This document shows, piece after piece, positions 32,177 to 39,785 of a stretch of 44,018 nt of DNA (position 1 is the first letter of the stretch; the number at the start of each line of letters is the position of its first letter). The position numbers and the translations under genes were made by a program. This stretch comes from Bacillota bacterium. Lineage in GTDB: Bacteria; Bacillota; Clostridia; Acetivibrionales; DSM-1351. Location of the stretch: contig JAEWSZ010000207.1 of NCBI GenBank assembly GCA_023397905.1, forward strand, positions 1-44,018, read 5' to 3'. A model generated the notes under the pieces. It was not told the origin of the DNA, did no database searches, and saw nothing but the letters and a program-made list of their open reading frames with translations.

Positions 32177-33973
32177 TTATCCTCCTGTTTTTATCAGATG
32201 CATTTCCACAAGAGTGCCCCCATCCTCAATATTCTTAATATACAGCCCCGCTTCCCTGCCAAAATACTCCTTTAAGCGTTCATTCACATTTGCCAGCCCT
32301 ATGCCGGCATTTTCAGCCTTTGACATTCCGGCTTCAGTATTTCCGTTCATGGCATTCCTGATAGCCTCAAGCTTATCCTGCGGTATGCCTTTTCCGTTAT
32401 CCTTTATTATAACCCTCAAATACTCCCCAGCATCTATTACGCTGATATCAATATATCCCTTTTTCCTCTGCTGCGATATTCCATGTACTATGCTATTCTC
32501 CACTATGGGCTGGATCAGAAACCAAGGACAGCTGAAATTGTCAATATCCGCCTGAACCAGAATATTATATTCCAGCCTGTGCCCCAGACGGATCTTGTGG
32601 ATGTCCAGGAAGAGCTCGATATTGTCTATCTCCTTCCTGAGCGTAACTTCCTTTTTGTCTGTAATACTGTATCTGATCAGCTTGGAAAATTTAAAGCAGA
32701 TATCGGCCACTTCGGTGTCGTCGTGGGTCTCGGCCAGCATTCTGATGGTTTCCAGGATATTGTATATAAAGTGGGGCTTAACCTGGGCTGACAAGGCCGA
32801 ATACGCCGCTTCCTTCCTCAGCATCTCGGCCCTGTATACCTTGTTTACCAACTCGTCTATCCTGCCTATCATGGAGTTGTAGGATTCCACAAGATCGCTG
32901 ATCTCATCTCCCTTTGCCCGCTCCCTGTATATGGGGAAGTTCTTTTTCACAGCTGTTTTCATGTGCTTTGACAGCCTGGTTATGCGCCCGGTGATTGTGT
33001 ATGTGATATAGTAATATATGGTGGACAGGAGTACAAGCAGTACAAAGCATATTATAAAAGCATAGTTTCTGGTGCTTTTAAGCGAAGACAGTTCCAGGTC
33101 CAGCCGGTTTACCACAACTATTGACATGTTTAATTCATCCATTTTCAGCATGTTGATCACAAAAAATGTCCCATTATCCTTCAATGCCAGAGACTGATTT
33201 GTGCCATAATGGGAGAAAACGTAGTTCTTTCCGTTTTCCAGAGTCCCTCCGCCCGGATAGTCAAAGTTTGCGGCTTCATATACCCTCCGGCCCCCGTCTG
33301 AAAGGAAGTAAACATTCGTATCTTTTCTATTTATGGAATTATACAGATAGTTTTCTATTGTCCGGATATTTGTGGAAAGCTCCATTACCCCAAGTACGTG
33401 AGTATAATCGTTATTGTAGATATTCCTGTAATATTTCAGCTCCCCGGTATGGTCCGTCTGGGGCTCAAAGCACCAGTACCCGCCTTCTACAGTGAGATTT
33501 TCATTGATTGTTTTATAGTCCGGAAGCTCACTGATATCGACAATCTGATCCTTGAATGTGCGGACTTCCTGATTCATTTTATAAATTTTTATATTTCCGA
33601 TTGAAGTATTGCTGGCCGAAGCATAGTTAAAGAGAGGTATTATATATTTCAGTGCGTTGTATACGATGTCCGAATCCGCTGTAAAATCGCCGTTCAGCCA
33701 TTCCTCCAGCTGTGTGTTTGTCTGGAGTATCTGATATGTCCCCTCTATCTGTTTGAGTTTTCCGTTGATATTTGAAAAGCTCTGCTCTATAGTTATCCTC
33801 TGATTATACCTGTATTCGTTGATCACGTCATTATAAAATTTATTATATACTACGTACCCAAGCACGATAACAGGTATAAAAATTATTGCAATATACCCGA
33901 TTATCATTTTCCATATAATGCTTTTTAAAGAAAATCTGCCTATGAAGTCATAAAATTTAACCTGTATCTTCAT
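32177..33973 (-). CDS. YesM-type sensor histidine kinase 3
   Basis: A 598-residue membrane sensor kinase. It has an N-terminal helix (IIWKMIIGYIAIIFIPVIVLG), an extracellular sensor region of about 260 residues, a second helix (YAFIICFVLLVLLSTIYYYI), HAMP, and a His_kinase domain with VKPHFIYNILET (His401, the usual INPHF reading VKPHF). The HATPase has NSIVHGISQQRKKG and DNGKGIP and GIGLANVNERL. It sits directly before response regulator 3 and 277 bases after the transporter-3 binding-protein gene, suggesting that it senses the same ligand. Confidence 0.9.
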   Translation of the reverse strand: MKIQVKFYDFIGRFSLKSIIWKMIIGYIAIIFIPVIVLGYVVYNKFYNDVINEYRYNQRITIEQSFSNINGKLKQIEGTYQILQTNTQLEEWLNGDFTADSDIVYNALKYIIPLFNYASASNTSIGNIKIYKMNQEVRTFKDQIVDISELPDYKTINENLTVEGGYWCFEPQTDHTGELKYYRNIYNNDYTHVLGVMELSTNIRTIENYLYNSINRKDTNVYFLSDGGRRVYEAANFDYPGGGTLENGKNYVFSHYGTNQSLALKDNGTFFVINMLKMDELNMSIVVVNRLDLELSSLKSTRNYAFIICFVLLVLLSTIYYYITYTITGRITRLSKHMKTAVKKNFPIYRERAKGDEISDLVESYNSMIGRIDELVNKVYRAEMLRKEAAYSALSAQVKPHFIYNILETIRMLAETHDDTEVADICFKFSKLIRYSITDKKEVTLRKEIDNIELFLDIHKIRLGHRLEYNILVQADIDNFSCPWFLIQPIVENSIVHGISQQRKKGYIDISVIDAGEYLRVIIKDNGKGIPQDKLEAIRNAMNGNTEAGMSKAENAGIGLANVNERLKEYFGREAGLYIKNIEDGGTLVEMHLIKTGG

Positions 33974-34128
33974 CTCACTTCTCTTTTCCCTTTAAAATAA
34001 CATTGTCCCGTTGAAAAATTATTCCGCGGTATTTTTCGACGCTGAAAGGTTTTATTGTCAAATATCACATGTGTTTTTTATGTTAACACAAGAGAACCTG
34101 TTTTTCAATAAGCCGCACCCTTCCCCGT

Positions 34129-34174
34129 GCAGCAGGCATAGCCGGACAATAAACTGTCCGGCTATGCCTGCTGC
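34129..34174. repeat. 20-bp perfect hairpin between transporter 3 and kinase 3
   Basis: GCAGCAGGCATAGCCGGACA (34129-34148) pairs fully with 34155-34174 around a 6-base loop. It lies 76 bases after the binding-protein stop codon. There is no T-tract on either strand, so it may be an mRNA-stabilising or attenuating hairpin between the abundant binding-protein message and the kinase, or a dispersed repeat. Confidence 0.6.
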
Positions 34175-34250
34175 AACCAATGTACTTTTCCCGTAATACC
34201 TTTATTACTGTATATGATTTATTGTGTATAATTTACCGCATATTATTTAC

Positions 34251-35840
34251 TCATTTGTCAAAAAGCTTGCTCACTTCACCGTATCTGGTATTGGCCCATG
34301 CTTCAAGCTTTGATAAACCTATTTTCTCAGCCAGGCTCATCATATTGTCATAGGATTTCTGTAATTCATCATCCGACTTTGATAGGATGATCTTTATTTC
34401 CTCGTTCCTGATCATTTCATCAAGTTTTGAGGAAATCGCATTTTCCTGAGAATCGGCTTCGGGCCGCAATAAGGCCAGAGCCGGCGTATATACAGTCAAC
34501 CTCTTTGTTTCAGTTAAATAATCCGTACTTTCCTTATCATTGGTATCATAAGCAGCCAGCGCTTCCACAACCGCGTTGTCTCCCAGCAGGCCCCACCAGT
34601 TCAGGCCCTGTGAATTGATATACTTCTCATCCGCTCTGTTGTATTTGAATTCCGGATAACCTTCCTGGTTCATGGTCCAGTCCTTGCCTTCAACACCCCA
34701 GAGTCCCAGCTTCATGCCTTTGTCCGTAAACATGAACTTCACAAAATTGATAGCTTCTTCCGGATGCTGGCATTTCCTGGTAATATACATTCCGGACCAG
34801 CCTGCGCTGGAATTGTAGAACCTGGCCTTGTCGCTTATCATATTCGTCTGCAACACGAACGTGAAATCCTTGCCCTGCTTTTCAAGCTCGGTATTCAGCT
34901 GTTTTGCGATATTTCCTCCCTTCTGATATGAGAAGGCCTTTCCGTTATAGGCATATGCAAATGATTCGTCTTCATTTTTAAATGTAAAGTTGTCGGGAAC
35001 AATATAACCTTTTCTGTAGTAGGAATTTAACAGCTTATAAAAATCAAGTCTTTGGGGCTGTCTTATGGAATGGATTACCTTGCCCTGGCCGTCCAGAACG
35101 AATCCGTCCGAGCGGACTCCAAACTGGCTTTGCAGGAAGCTGGACTGCTGGTATACGCCCTTCCAGTTTGTGTTCATGATCATGGGAACCACGCCGGGGA
35201 ATTTTTCCTTTGCCATTCCCAGGACCTTGTCCAGATCGTCGAGGGTCTTTATCTGCGGATTGCCCAGTTGCTCCAGCATGTCTTTTCTGAAGGCGATACC
35301 CGGCGCATTGCTGTTAAGCGCCTTGGGTGTGCTTTCCCACTGCTCCTGTGTAGCGAAATAGTTTAAAATAGTGTAAAATTTGCCGTCTTTTGCCGTATTC
35401 ATGGCTATGCTCTGGTCGTCGGGCTTAAAATCAGGAGCGTATTGCTGGATCAGTCCGTTCCAGTCATAGCACAGTTCCGAGTTTGAAAGCCTGCTGAATG
35501 TATCCGAATCATATATCATTTCAGGCAGATCTCCCGATGCGATTAAAAGGGACAGCTGCTTTTCATCTGCGGCAACAGTTATATTAAGCTTGACCCCTGT
35601 CTCCTTTGTGATCTCTTCTGGAATGGGTCCCGACCAATCCTTTAAGGGCCACCATGTCTGATTGACAAACATTGAGATTTCCACCGGTGCAGCTCCTGCC
35701 TGTCCCGGTTGAGATGCCGCGCCTGTAGTTGAGGCCGTGGAATCGCCGGCGCCGGAATTGCCGCCGCAACCCGCAAGAGTTGTCACCAGCACCGCCAGAA
35801 CCATTACAAGTGCTAACAGTTTTTTTGAATTTTTCTTCAT
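34251..35840 (-). CDS. Extracellular sugar-binding lipoprotein, transporter 3
   Basis: A 529-residue family-1 solute-binding lipoprotein. The lipobox is LAGC with Cys25, followed by a Gly/Ser/Thr/Pro/Gln-rich linker. The mature domain begins about residue 50 (PVEISMFVNQTWWPLKDWSG) and resembles LplA-type proteins of Paenibacillus and clostridia. CGGAGGAGG precedes the ATG at 35840. It is the last gene of permease-permease-binding protein operon 3, followed by a long perfect hairpin and then a kinase-regulator pair that probably controls it. The ligand is unknown. Confidence 0.88.
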   Translation of the reverse strand: MKKNSKKLLALVMVLAVLVTTLAGCGGNSGAGDSTASTTGAASQPGQAGAAPVEISMFVNQTWWPLKDWSGPIPEEITKETGVKLNITVAADEKQLSLLIASGDLPEMIYDSDTFSRLSNSELCYDWNGLIQQYAPDFKPDDQSIAMNTAKDGKFYTILNYFATQEQWESTPKALNSNAPGIAFRKDMLEQLGNPQIKTLDDLDKVLGMAKEKFPGVVPMIMNTNWKGVYQQSSFLQSQFGVRSDGFVLDGQGKVIHSIRQPQRLDFYKLLNSYYRKGYIVPDNFTFKNEDESFAYAYNGKAFSYQKGGNIAKQLNTELEKQGKDFTFVLQTNMISDKARFYNSSAGWSGMYITRKCQHPEEAINFVKFMFTDKGMKLGLWGVEGKDWTMNQEGYPEFKYNRADEKYINSQGLNWWGLLGDNAVVEALAAYDTNDKESTDYLTETKRLTVYTPALALLRPEADSQENAISSKLDEMIRNEEIKIILSKSDDELQKSYDNMMSLAEKIGLSKLEAWANTRYGEVSKLFDK

Positions 35841-35900
35841 AAAATCCTCCTCCGAAAGATATAATCTATATTAAAGCCTTTGCCTTAATAACATAAAATA

Positions 35901-36791
35901 TTATCCTTTTACCGAACCCAGCATTATCCCCTTTGCAAAATGCTTCTGCAAAAACGGGTACACGCACATAATGGGCACTGTGGCTATTATCATGGCCGAC
36001 AGCTGTATTGACAGGCTTGTGGCCTGGGCGCCGCTGTTGTTCATTATGCCCGCCGTCAGCTGATCCTTTGGAGTAAAACTCTGGTTTATTATTTCCATCA
36101 TCCTGTACGCCAGTGTCCGGAGACTGTCGGACTTGACATAATATGCGGAATCCAGCCAGGAATTCCAGTGTCCCACTCCCACAAAAAGCAGCATTGTGGC
36201 GATCAATGGCATGGAAACCGGCAAGATTATCCTCATAAATATTTTCATTTCGGTAGCCCCGTCAAGATGGGCCGATTCAATCAGTTCCGCCGGTATCTCG
36301 CTGAAAAATGAGACAGCTATGAGGACAAAAAACGTATCTATTGTCATGGGCACTATATAGACCAGAAAATTGTCCAGCAGGTGTATATATCTCAACAAAA
36401 CATAGTAAGTTATGATTCCCCCTGAAAAGTACATGCTGAATACCATGGCCGAGAAATAGAACTTTCTGAATAAAAGATTTTTATGCGAAAGGCTGTACGC
36501 CACCAGGCATGTGAAAAACACAGTTATCACCGTTCCCAGAACAGTTCTAGCAAGGGTGATATTAAATGCGTTGATCCACTTTTCGTCGCTGAAAAAAGTC
36601 TTATAGTTTTCCAGCGTAAACTTCCTGGGCCAGAAATATATCCCTCCCAGGGCCGCATCCTTGCCTTCGTTGAAAGAATTTATAAAAATATAGTAAAACG
36701 GGTATATGGTCAGTATTGTGACTAAAATCAACAAGAAGTAATTTATACTGTCGAAGATCTTGTCTTCCAATGTTGTTTTCCTTCTGGTCAC
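35901..36791 (-). CDS. CUT1 ABC transporter permease, LplC-like, transporter 3
   Basis: 296 residues with about six helices. The EAA loop is IESAHLDGATEMKIFMRIILPVSMP, and the C-terminus PFLQKHFAKGIMLGSVKG is diagnostic of LplC-type permeases. It begins with GTG at 36791 behind AGGAGG (8-base gap); no better ATG exists. It starts 12 bases after the partner permease ends and needs an ATPase encoded elsewhere. Confidence 0.9.
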   Translation of the reverse strand: MTRRKTTLEDKIFDSINYFLLILVTILTIYPFYYIFINSFNEGKDAALGGIYFWPRKFTLENYKTFFSDEKWINAFNITLARTVLGTVITVFFTCLVAYSLSHKNLLFRKFYFSAMVFSMYFSGGIITYYVLLRYIHLLDNFLVYIVPMTIDTFFVLIAVSFFSEIPAELIESAHLDGATEMKIFMRIILPVSMPLIATMLLFVGVGHWNSWLDSAYYVKSDSLRTLAYRMMEIINQSFTPKDQLTAGIMNNSGAQATSLSIQLSAMIIATVPIMCVYPFLQKHFAKGIMLGSVKG

Positions 36792-36803
36792 TGGGGTTAC
36801 CTC

Positions 36804-37778
36804 CTAGAACAAACTGTTTTCCGTAGTTTTTTTTGCGATGTAGTTGCTTGAAAAAATCAGGATTACCGAAATCACAGACTGCATAAGATCAATAGCCGTG
36901 GCATAATCAAACCTGCCGTCCACCAATCCGGTCTTAAAGGCATATGTCTGGATTATTTCGGATCTGGCATTGTTCATTGAATTGCCAAGCAGAAAGCTCT
37001 GTTCAAAATTGGCTCCGATGAGTCCGCCTCCCAGCAGGCTTCCCAGAGTCAATATGAGCACAACGATTATGGAGCTCTTGATGGCGGGCAGGGTTATATG
37101 CCATATCCTTTTCAGCCTGCCCGCCCCATCCATTTCAGCCGCTTCATACAGCCCCGGATCGATTCCGGCTATGGCCGCCAGAAATATGATGGACCACCAG
37201 CCCGTCTCCTTCCAGGTCGCCGTAAATACCGAAAGTCCCCAGAAATAATCAGGGCTTGTCAAAAATGGTACGGGTTTGTCAGCCAGGTGAAAATTGGCGA
37301 GAAATGTATTTACCAGTCCTGTGGTGTCTGCGAAAAAAGCACTGGTCAGGCCTGCTATTATTACCCAGGATATGAAATGAGGCAGATAGCTCACTGTCTG
37401 TACGACTTTTTTAAATCCCGCATTTCTTACTTCGTTCAGCATTATGGCTAAAATAATTGGCAGTGAAAAAGAAAATATAATTTTCAGAAGGCTTATGGCC
37501 AGGGTATTTTCAAGCAGATTCAAGAAACGGTAATCCGTAAAAAACTCCCTGAAATGCTCAAATCCAGCCCATGGGCTTGTAAACATGCCCGGGATCCCCT
37601 TTGTGATGGAATAATTCTTAAATGCGATAATAATGCCGAACATGGGGATATACCTGAAAATCAGGATAAAAACCAGTCCAATGACTGCAAATATTTGTAA
37701 CGATAATTGTTTTTTGAATTTGACAAATAAACCTTGTCTTCCAGGATAAACACCGGAAACGGATGTTCTGCTGTGAAT
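36804..37778 (-). CDS. CUT1 ABC transporter permease, LplB-like, transporter 3, no canonical start codon
   Basis: The first membrane subunit of transporter 3. The first in-frame ATG (37643) falls inside the first membrane helix (RYIPMFGIIIAFKNY), so it cannot be the real start. Upstream codons in frame encode a plausible basic tail and helix 1 (GLFVKFKKQLSLQIFAVIG...), but they offer only ATT (37781 or 37778, 5-8 bases after AAGGGG). An ATG at 37786 lies in the +1 frame and runs 41 codons, crossing A-AAA-AAC, where a -1 shift would enter the permease frame. A rare start, a frameshift or a one-base error are possible. The rest is intact: EAA loop YEAAEMDGAGRLKRIWHITLPA, about 324 residues in all. 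Confidence 0.8.
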   Translation of the reverse strand: MHSRTSVSGVYPGRQGLFVKFKKQLSLQIFAVIGLVFILIFRYIPMFGIIIAFKNYSITKGIPGMFTSPWAGFEHFREFFTDYRFLNLLENTLAISLLKIIFSFSLPIILAIMLNEVRNAGFKKVVQTVSYLPHFISWVIIAGLTSAFFADTTGLVNTFLANFHLADKPVPFLTSPDYFWGLSVFTATWKETGWWSIIFLAAIAGIDPGLYEAAEMDGAGRLKRIWHITLPAIKSSIIVVLILTLGSLLGGGLIGANFEQSFLLGNSMNNARSEIIQTYAFKTGLVDGRFDYATAIDLMQSVISVILIFSSNYIAKKTTENSLF

Positions 37779-37781
37779 AAT

Positions 37782-38216
37782 ATCATCCCCTTAAAAAAAT
37801 AAATTGTTCAGATGCTGACGGCATAAGATAAGTATGGCAAGCTGTATGCTGAAGACCGGATCTATTACATGCACTATTATAAGACAAGAACAATATGCAT
37901 TCTACTGTCCATTTCTAACAGGACTGCATTATATTAATATTTGGGGAGGATCACCAATTTTAATTTAAGATTTTGAGACTATATCCGCACTTCATGAATA
38001 TATTAGTTATAGGACTTGTACAATGGGAAACAGACTTTTGTGCGAACATCTTACCCTTCACAGCGCGCCCATGTGGGCACACCACAAAATCCCCAAGCGG
38101 ATTTATAAATTTGGGAGGAAGTGTGAAAGAAACTTTTTAAAAATTATAAAGGGGGGGACCGGGCCCATGCCGGCTTTCATGATGTTTTGTGCGAGATGCG
38201 GGGCATGGGCATAATT
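37782..38216. other. Intergenic region between transporter 3 and an unknown membrane protein
   Basis: Divergent control region of about 430 bases. On the minus strand TATAAT (37881-37876) may be the -10 of operon 3. A short palindrome GCCCATGTGGGC is at 38067-38078. A GGGGAGG purine run at about 37941-37947 precedes no convincing ORF. A 63-codon plus-strand frame (38023-38214) lacks a ribosome binding site and is not supported. Confidence 0.4.
38163..38210. repeat. GC-rich inverted repeat before the unknown membrane protein
   Basis: GCCCATGCC (38163-38171) pairs with GGCATGGGC (38202-38210) across 30 bases, just before ATG 38217. The right arm overlaps the likely ribosome binding region, so it could control translation. 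It could also be a terminator-like structure lacking a T-tract. Confidence 0.4.
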
Positions 38217-39242
38217 ATGAAAATAATTACAAAACGCATACTTATAATTTCAGTATTTCTTCTGGCATTTTTTATTCTGGCTATCTGCCTGAGATTCAAC
38301 AGTCAGGGCAATTCTGAAAAAAGTTATGTCATAGGCGGCACGATTTCCGAAATTCAGGAGGATGTAAACCTGGATCTGGCTGAAACAAGCTTATCAAGAC
38401 AAACCATACAGATTATGAACAAAAGAATGTCCGATCTCAATGAAACCTACTTCAGGCCTTCAAAGCTCAAGGCCATCAACAATAATTTCATGGAATATGA
38501 GACCTTCCGGGATGTTTTCAAAGGCGGAACGGCGCCCGCAGAGACCATAAACAGTCCGGAAAAGGCTGTGATCAATTATTTCAGCGTACTTCAGCAGGCC
38601 TCAAACCTGACCGCCGAGAAAAATGGGGGTTCCGGCTCGGTGGGATATGCTCTGGAGCCGTTTCCTGCGGCCTATTCATTTCTCTCTGAAAACAATAAAA
38701 GCACCATGTCCTATGAGGAATTTGTAAAATCCTTTGAAGGCATAGGGCATATAAATCTGGTCAAGCTGATTCCCATAATCACGGACATACCCGACAGGAG
38801 CAAATATTTTCTGGAGCTGGAAATACTCGAGGGCAGCAGCATAGGCGCCACAACCTTCAACTATTACACCGGAGAAATGGACGTAGTAAAGGTAAACGGG
38901 CTGTACTATATCGATTTGCTGATGCTGTCCCCTGAGGATTTCTTCAGCGCCGCTTACCACGGCTGGGCCAACAACGCGGAATCCTATGTGGAGACCGTAT
39001 ACGGGAACTGGTGCGGACTGATAATGAAGCAGTATCCACCGCAGCAGGATGACTACAAAAAGAAAATAGCGGTGGACGGCGTGGATGACCAAAAATATAT
39101 GTTTGAATTTGCCAAGCTCACCAATGGCACCGATCTGCTCATAAACTCGCTTGTGAAAAAGGATGGAAACTGGATTCCGGCTGAAATAGATATAGAGAAA
39201 ATACAGAAAGCGGCCGAAAAAAAGTCAACTGCTATCGACTGA
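38217..39242 (+). CDS. Unrecognised membrane-anchored extracytoplasmic protein
   Basis: I do not recognise this family. From ATG 38217 it has 341 residues: a short basic start (MKIITKRIL), one hydrophobic helix (about residues 8-28) without a lipobox, and an exported hydrophilic domain. A TTG at 38187 and ATG at 38205 are alternative starts; none has a strong box. The exported part includes two blocks resembling repeated NTF2-like or DUF4829-type stress-protein domains (SPEKAVINYFSVLQQAS, then the YMFEFAKL..GTDLLINSLVKKDGNWIPAEI end), but this is only an impression. It is a single-gene unit ending in a bidirectional terminator. Confidence 0.7.
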   Translation: MKIITKRILIISVFLLAFFILAICLRFNSQGNSEKSYVIGGTISEIQEDVNLDLAETSLSRQTIQIMNKRMSDLNETYFRPSKLKAINNNFMEYETFRDVFKGGTAPAETINSPEKAVINYFSVLQQASNLTAEKNGGSGSVGYALEPFPAAYSFLSENNKSTMSYEEFVKSFEGIGHINLVKLIPIITDIPDRSKYFLELEILEGSSIGATTFNYYTGEMDVVKVNGLYYIDLLMLSPEDFFSAAYHGWANNAESYVETVYGNWCGLIMKQYPPQQDDYKKKIAVDGVDDQKYMFEFAKLTNGTDLLINSLVKKDGNWIPAEIDIEKIQKAAEKKSTAID

Positions 39243-39263
39243 AAGCCGATAGCAATTGACTTT
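39221..39263. terminator. Bidirectional terminator between the unknown membrane protein and flavodoxin
   Basis: AAAGTCAACTGCTATCG (39221-39237) pairs with CGATAGCAATTGACTTT (39247-39263) with one mismatch, flanked by A and T runs. It overlaps the last codons of the plus-strand gene and ends both convergent transcripts. Confidence 0.85.
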
Positions 39264-39274
39264 TTTCTATAATC

Positions 39275-39709
39275 TCATGCTTTTATGCTGCCATATACCT
39301 TCTTTGCAAATTCCTTTGCACTTTTGATATCGCTGTCATCCGGTTTTTTCCTGTTGGACAGCAGGAATTTTCCCTTGCAGGAAAAACTCTCGTCAACCAC
39401 ATTGATTCCCTTTTCCTTTAACAGAGCCTTCACGGCCTCCACAGCTTTTCCGGCCCCGCCGGCGCTTGTACCAAAAACTGCCGCGTTTTTTACCCTGTCG
39501 GTATTCAGAGTCCTGATGAATTCCACCATTTTGGGGTCCGGCTTTCCTGCATATTCACCTGTTCCCAGGAAAAGCAGCGCTACATTTTCCGGCGGATAGG
39601 CCGGCGGTATCTGTTCCGATTTCAGAACATCCTCAAGCTCCTCCGCAATGGCTTCGGCAATTTTCTTTGTGTTGCCGCCTCTACTGTAATACAATACCCA
39701 TGTTTTCAT
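39275..39709 (-). CDS. Small flavodoxin
   Basis: A 144-residue FMN-binding electron carrier. The N-terminal phosphate-binding loop is YYSRGGNTKKIAEAI (residues 8-22), followed by the LLFLGTGEYAGKPDP loop and FGTSAGGAGKAVEAVKALLKEKG. It belongs to the clostridial short flavodoxin group that often sits near NAD(P)H oxidoreductases. The ATG at 39709 has GGAG upstream. It lies 77 bases downstream of the NfnB-like gene with an inverted repeat between. It could carry electrons for the neighbouring transhydrogenase, but that is inference. Confidence 0.88.
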   Translation of the reverse strand: MKTWVLYYSRGGNTKKIAEAIAEELEDVLKSEQIPPAYPPENVALLFLGTGEYAGKPDPKMVEFIRTLNTDRVKNAAVFGTSAGGAGKAVEAVKALLKEKGINVVDESFSCKGKFLLSNRKKPDDSDIKSAKEFAKKVYGSIKA

Positions 39710-39729
39710 TGTTGCATTTCTCCATTTCT

Positions 39730-39754
39730 CACGGGATTTAAAATGTTTCCCGTG
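39730..39754. repeat. Inverted repeat after the NfnB-like gene
   Basis: CACGGGA and TCCCGTG, 11 bases apart, lie just after the NfnB-like stop on the minus strand. It is a hairpin without a T-tract, a possible weak terminator between nfnB and the flavodoxin gene. Confidence 0.35.
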
Positions 39755-39785
39755 CCATTTCTTATATAATATTAAATAGTTTAAC

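Noticed and set aside
38023..38214. 63-codon plus-strand frame before the unknown membrane protein
   Set aside because: No ribosome binding site at its ATG, no family resemblance, and it runs through the GC-rich dyad.
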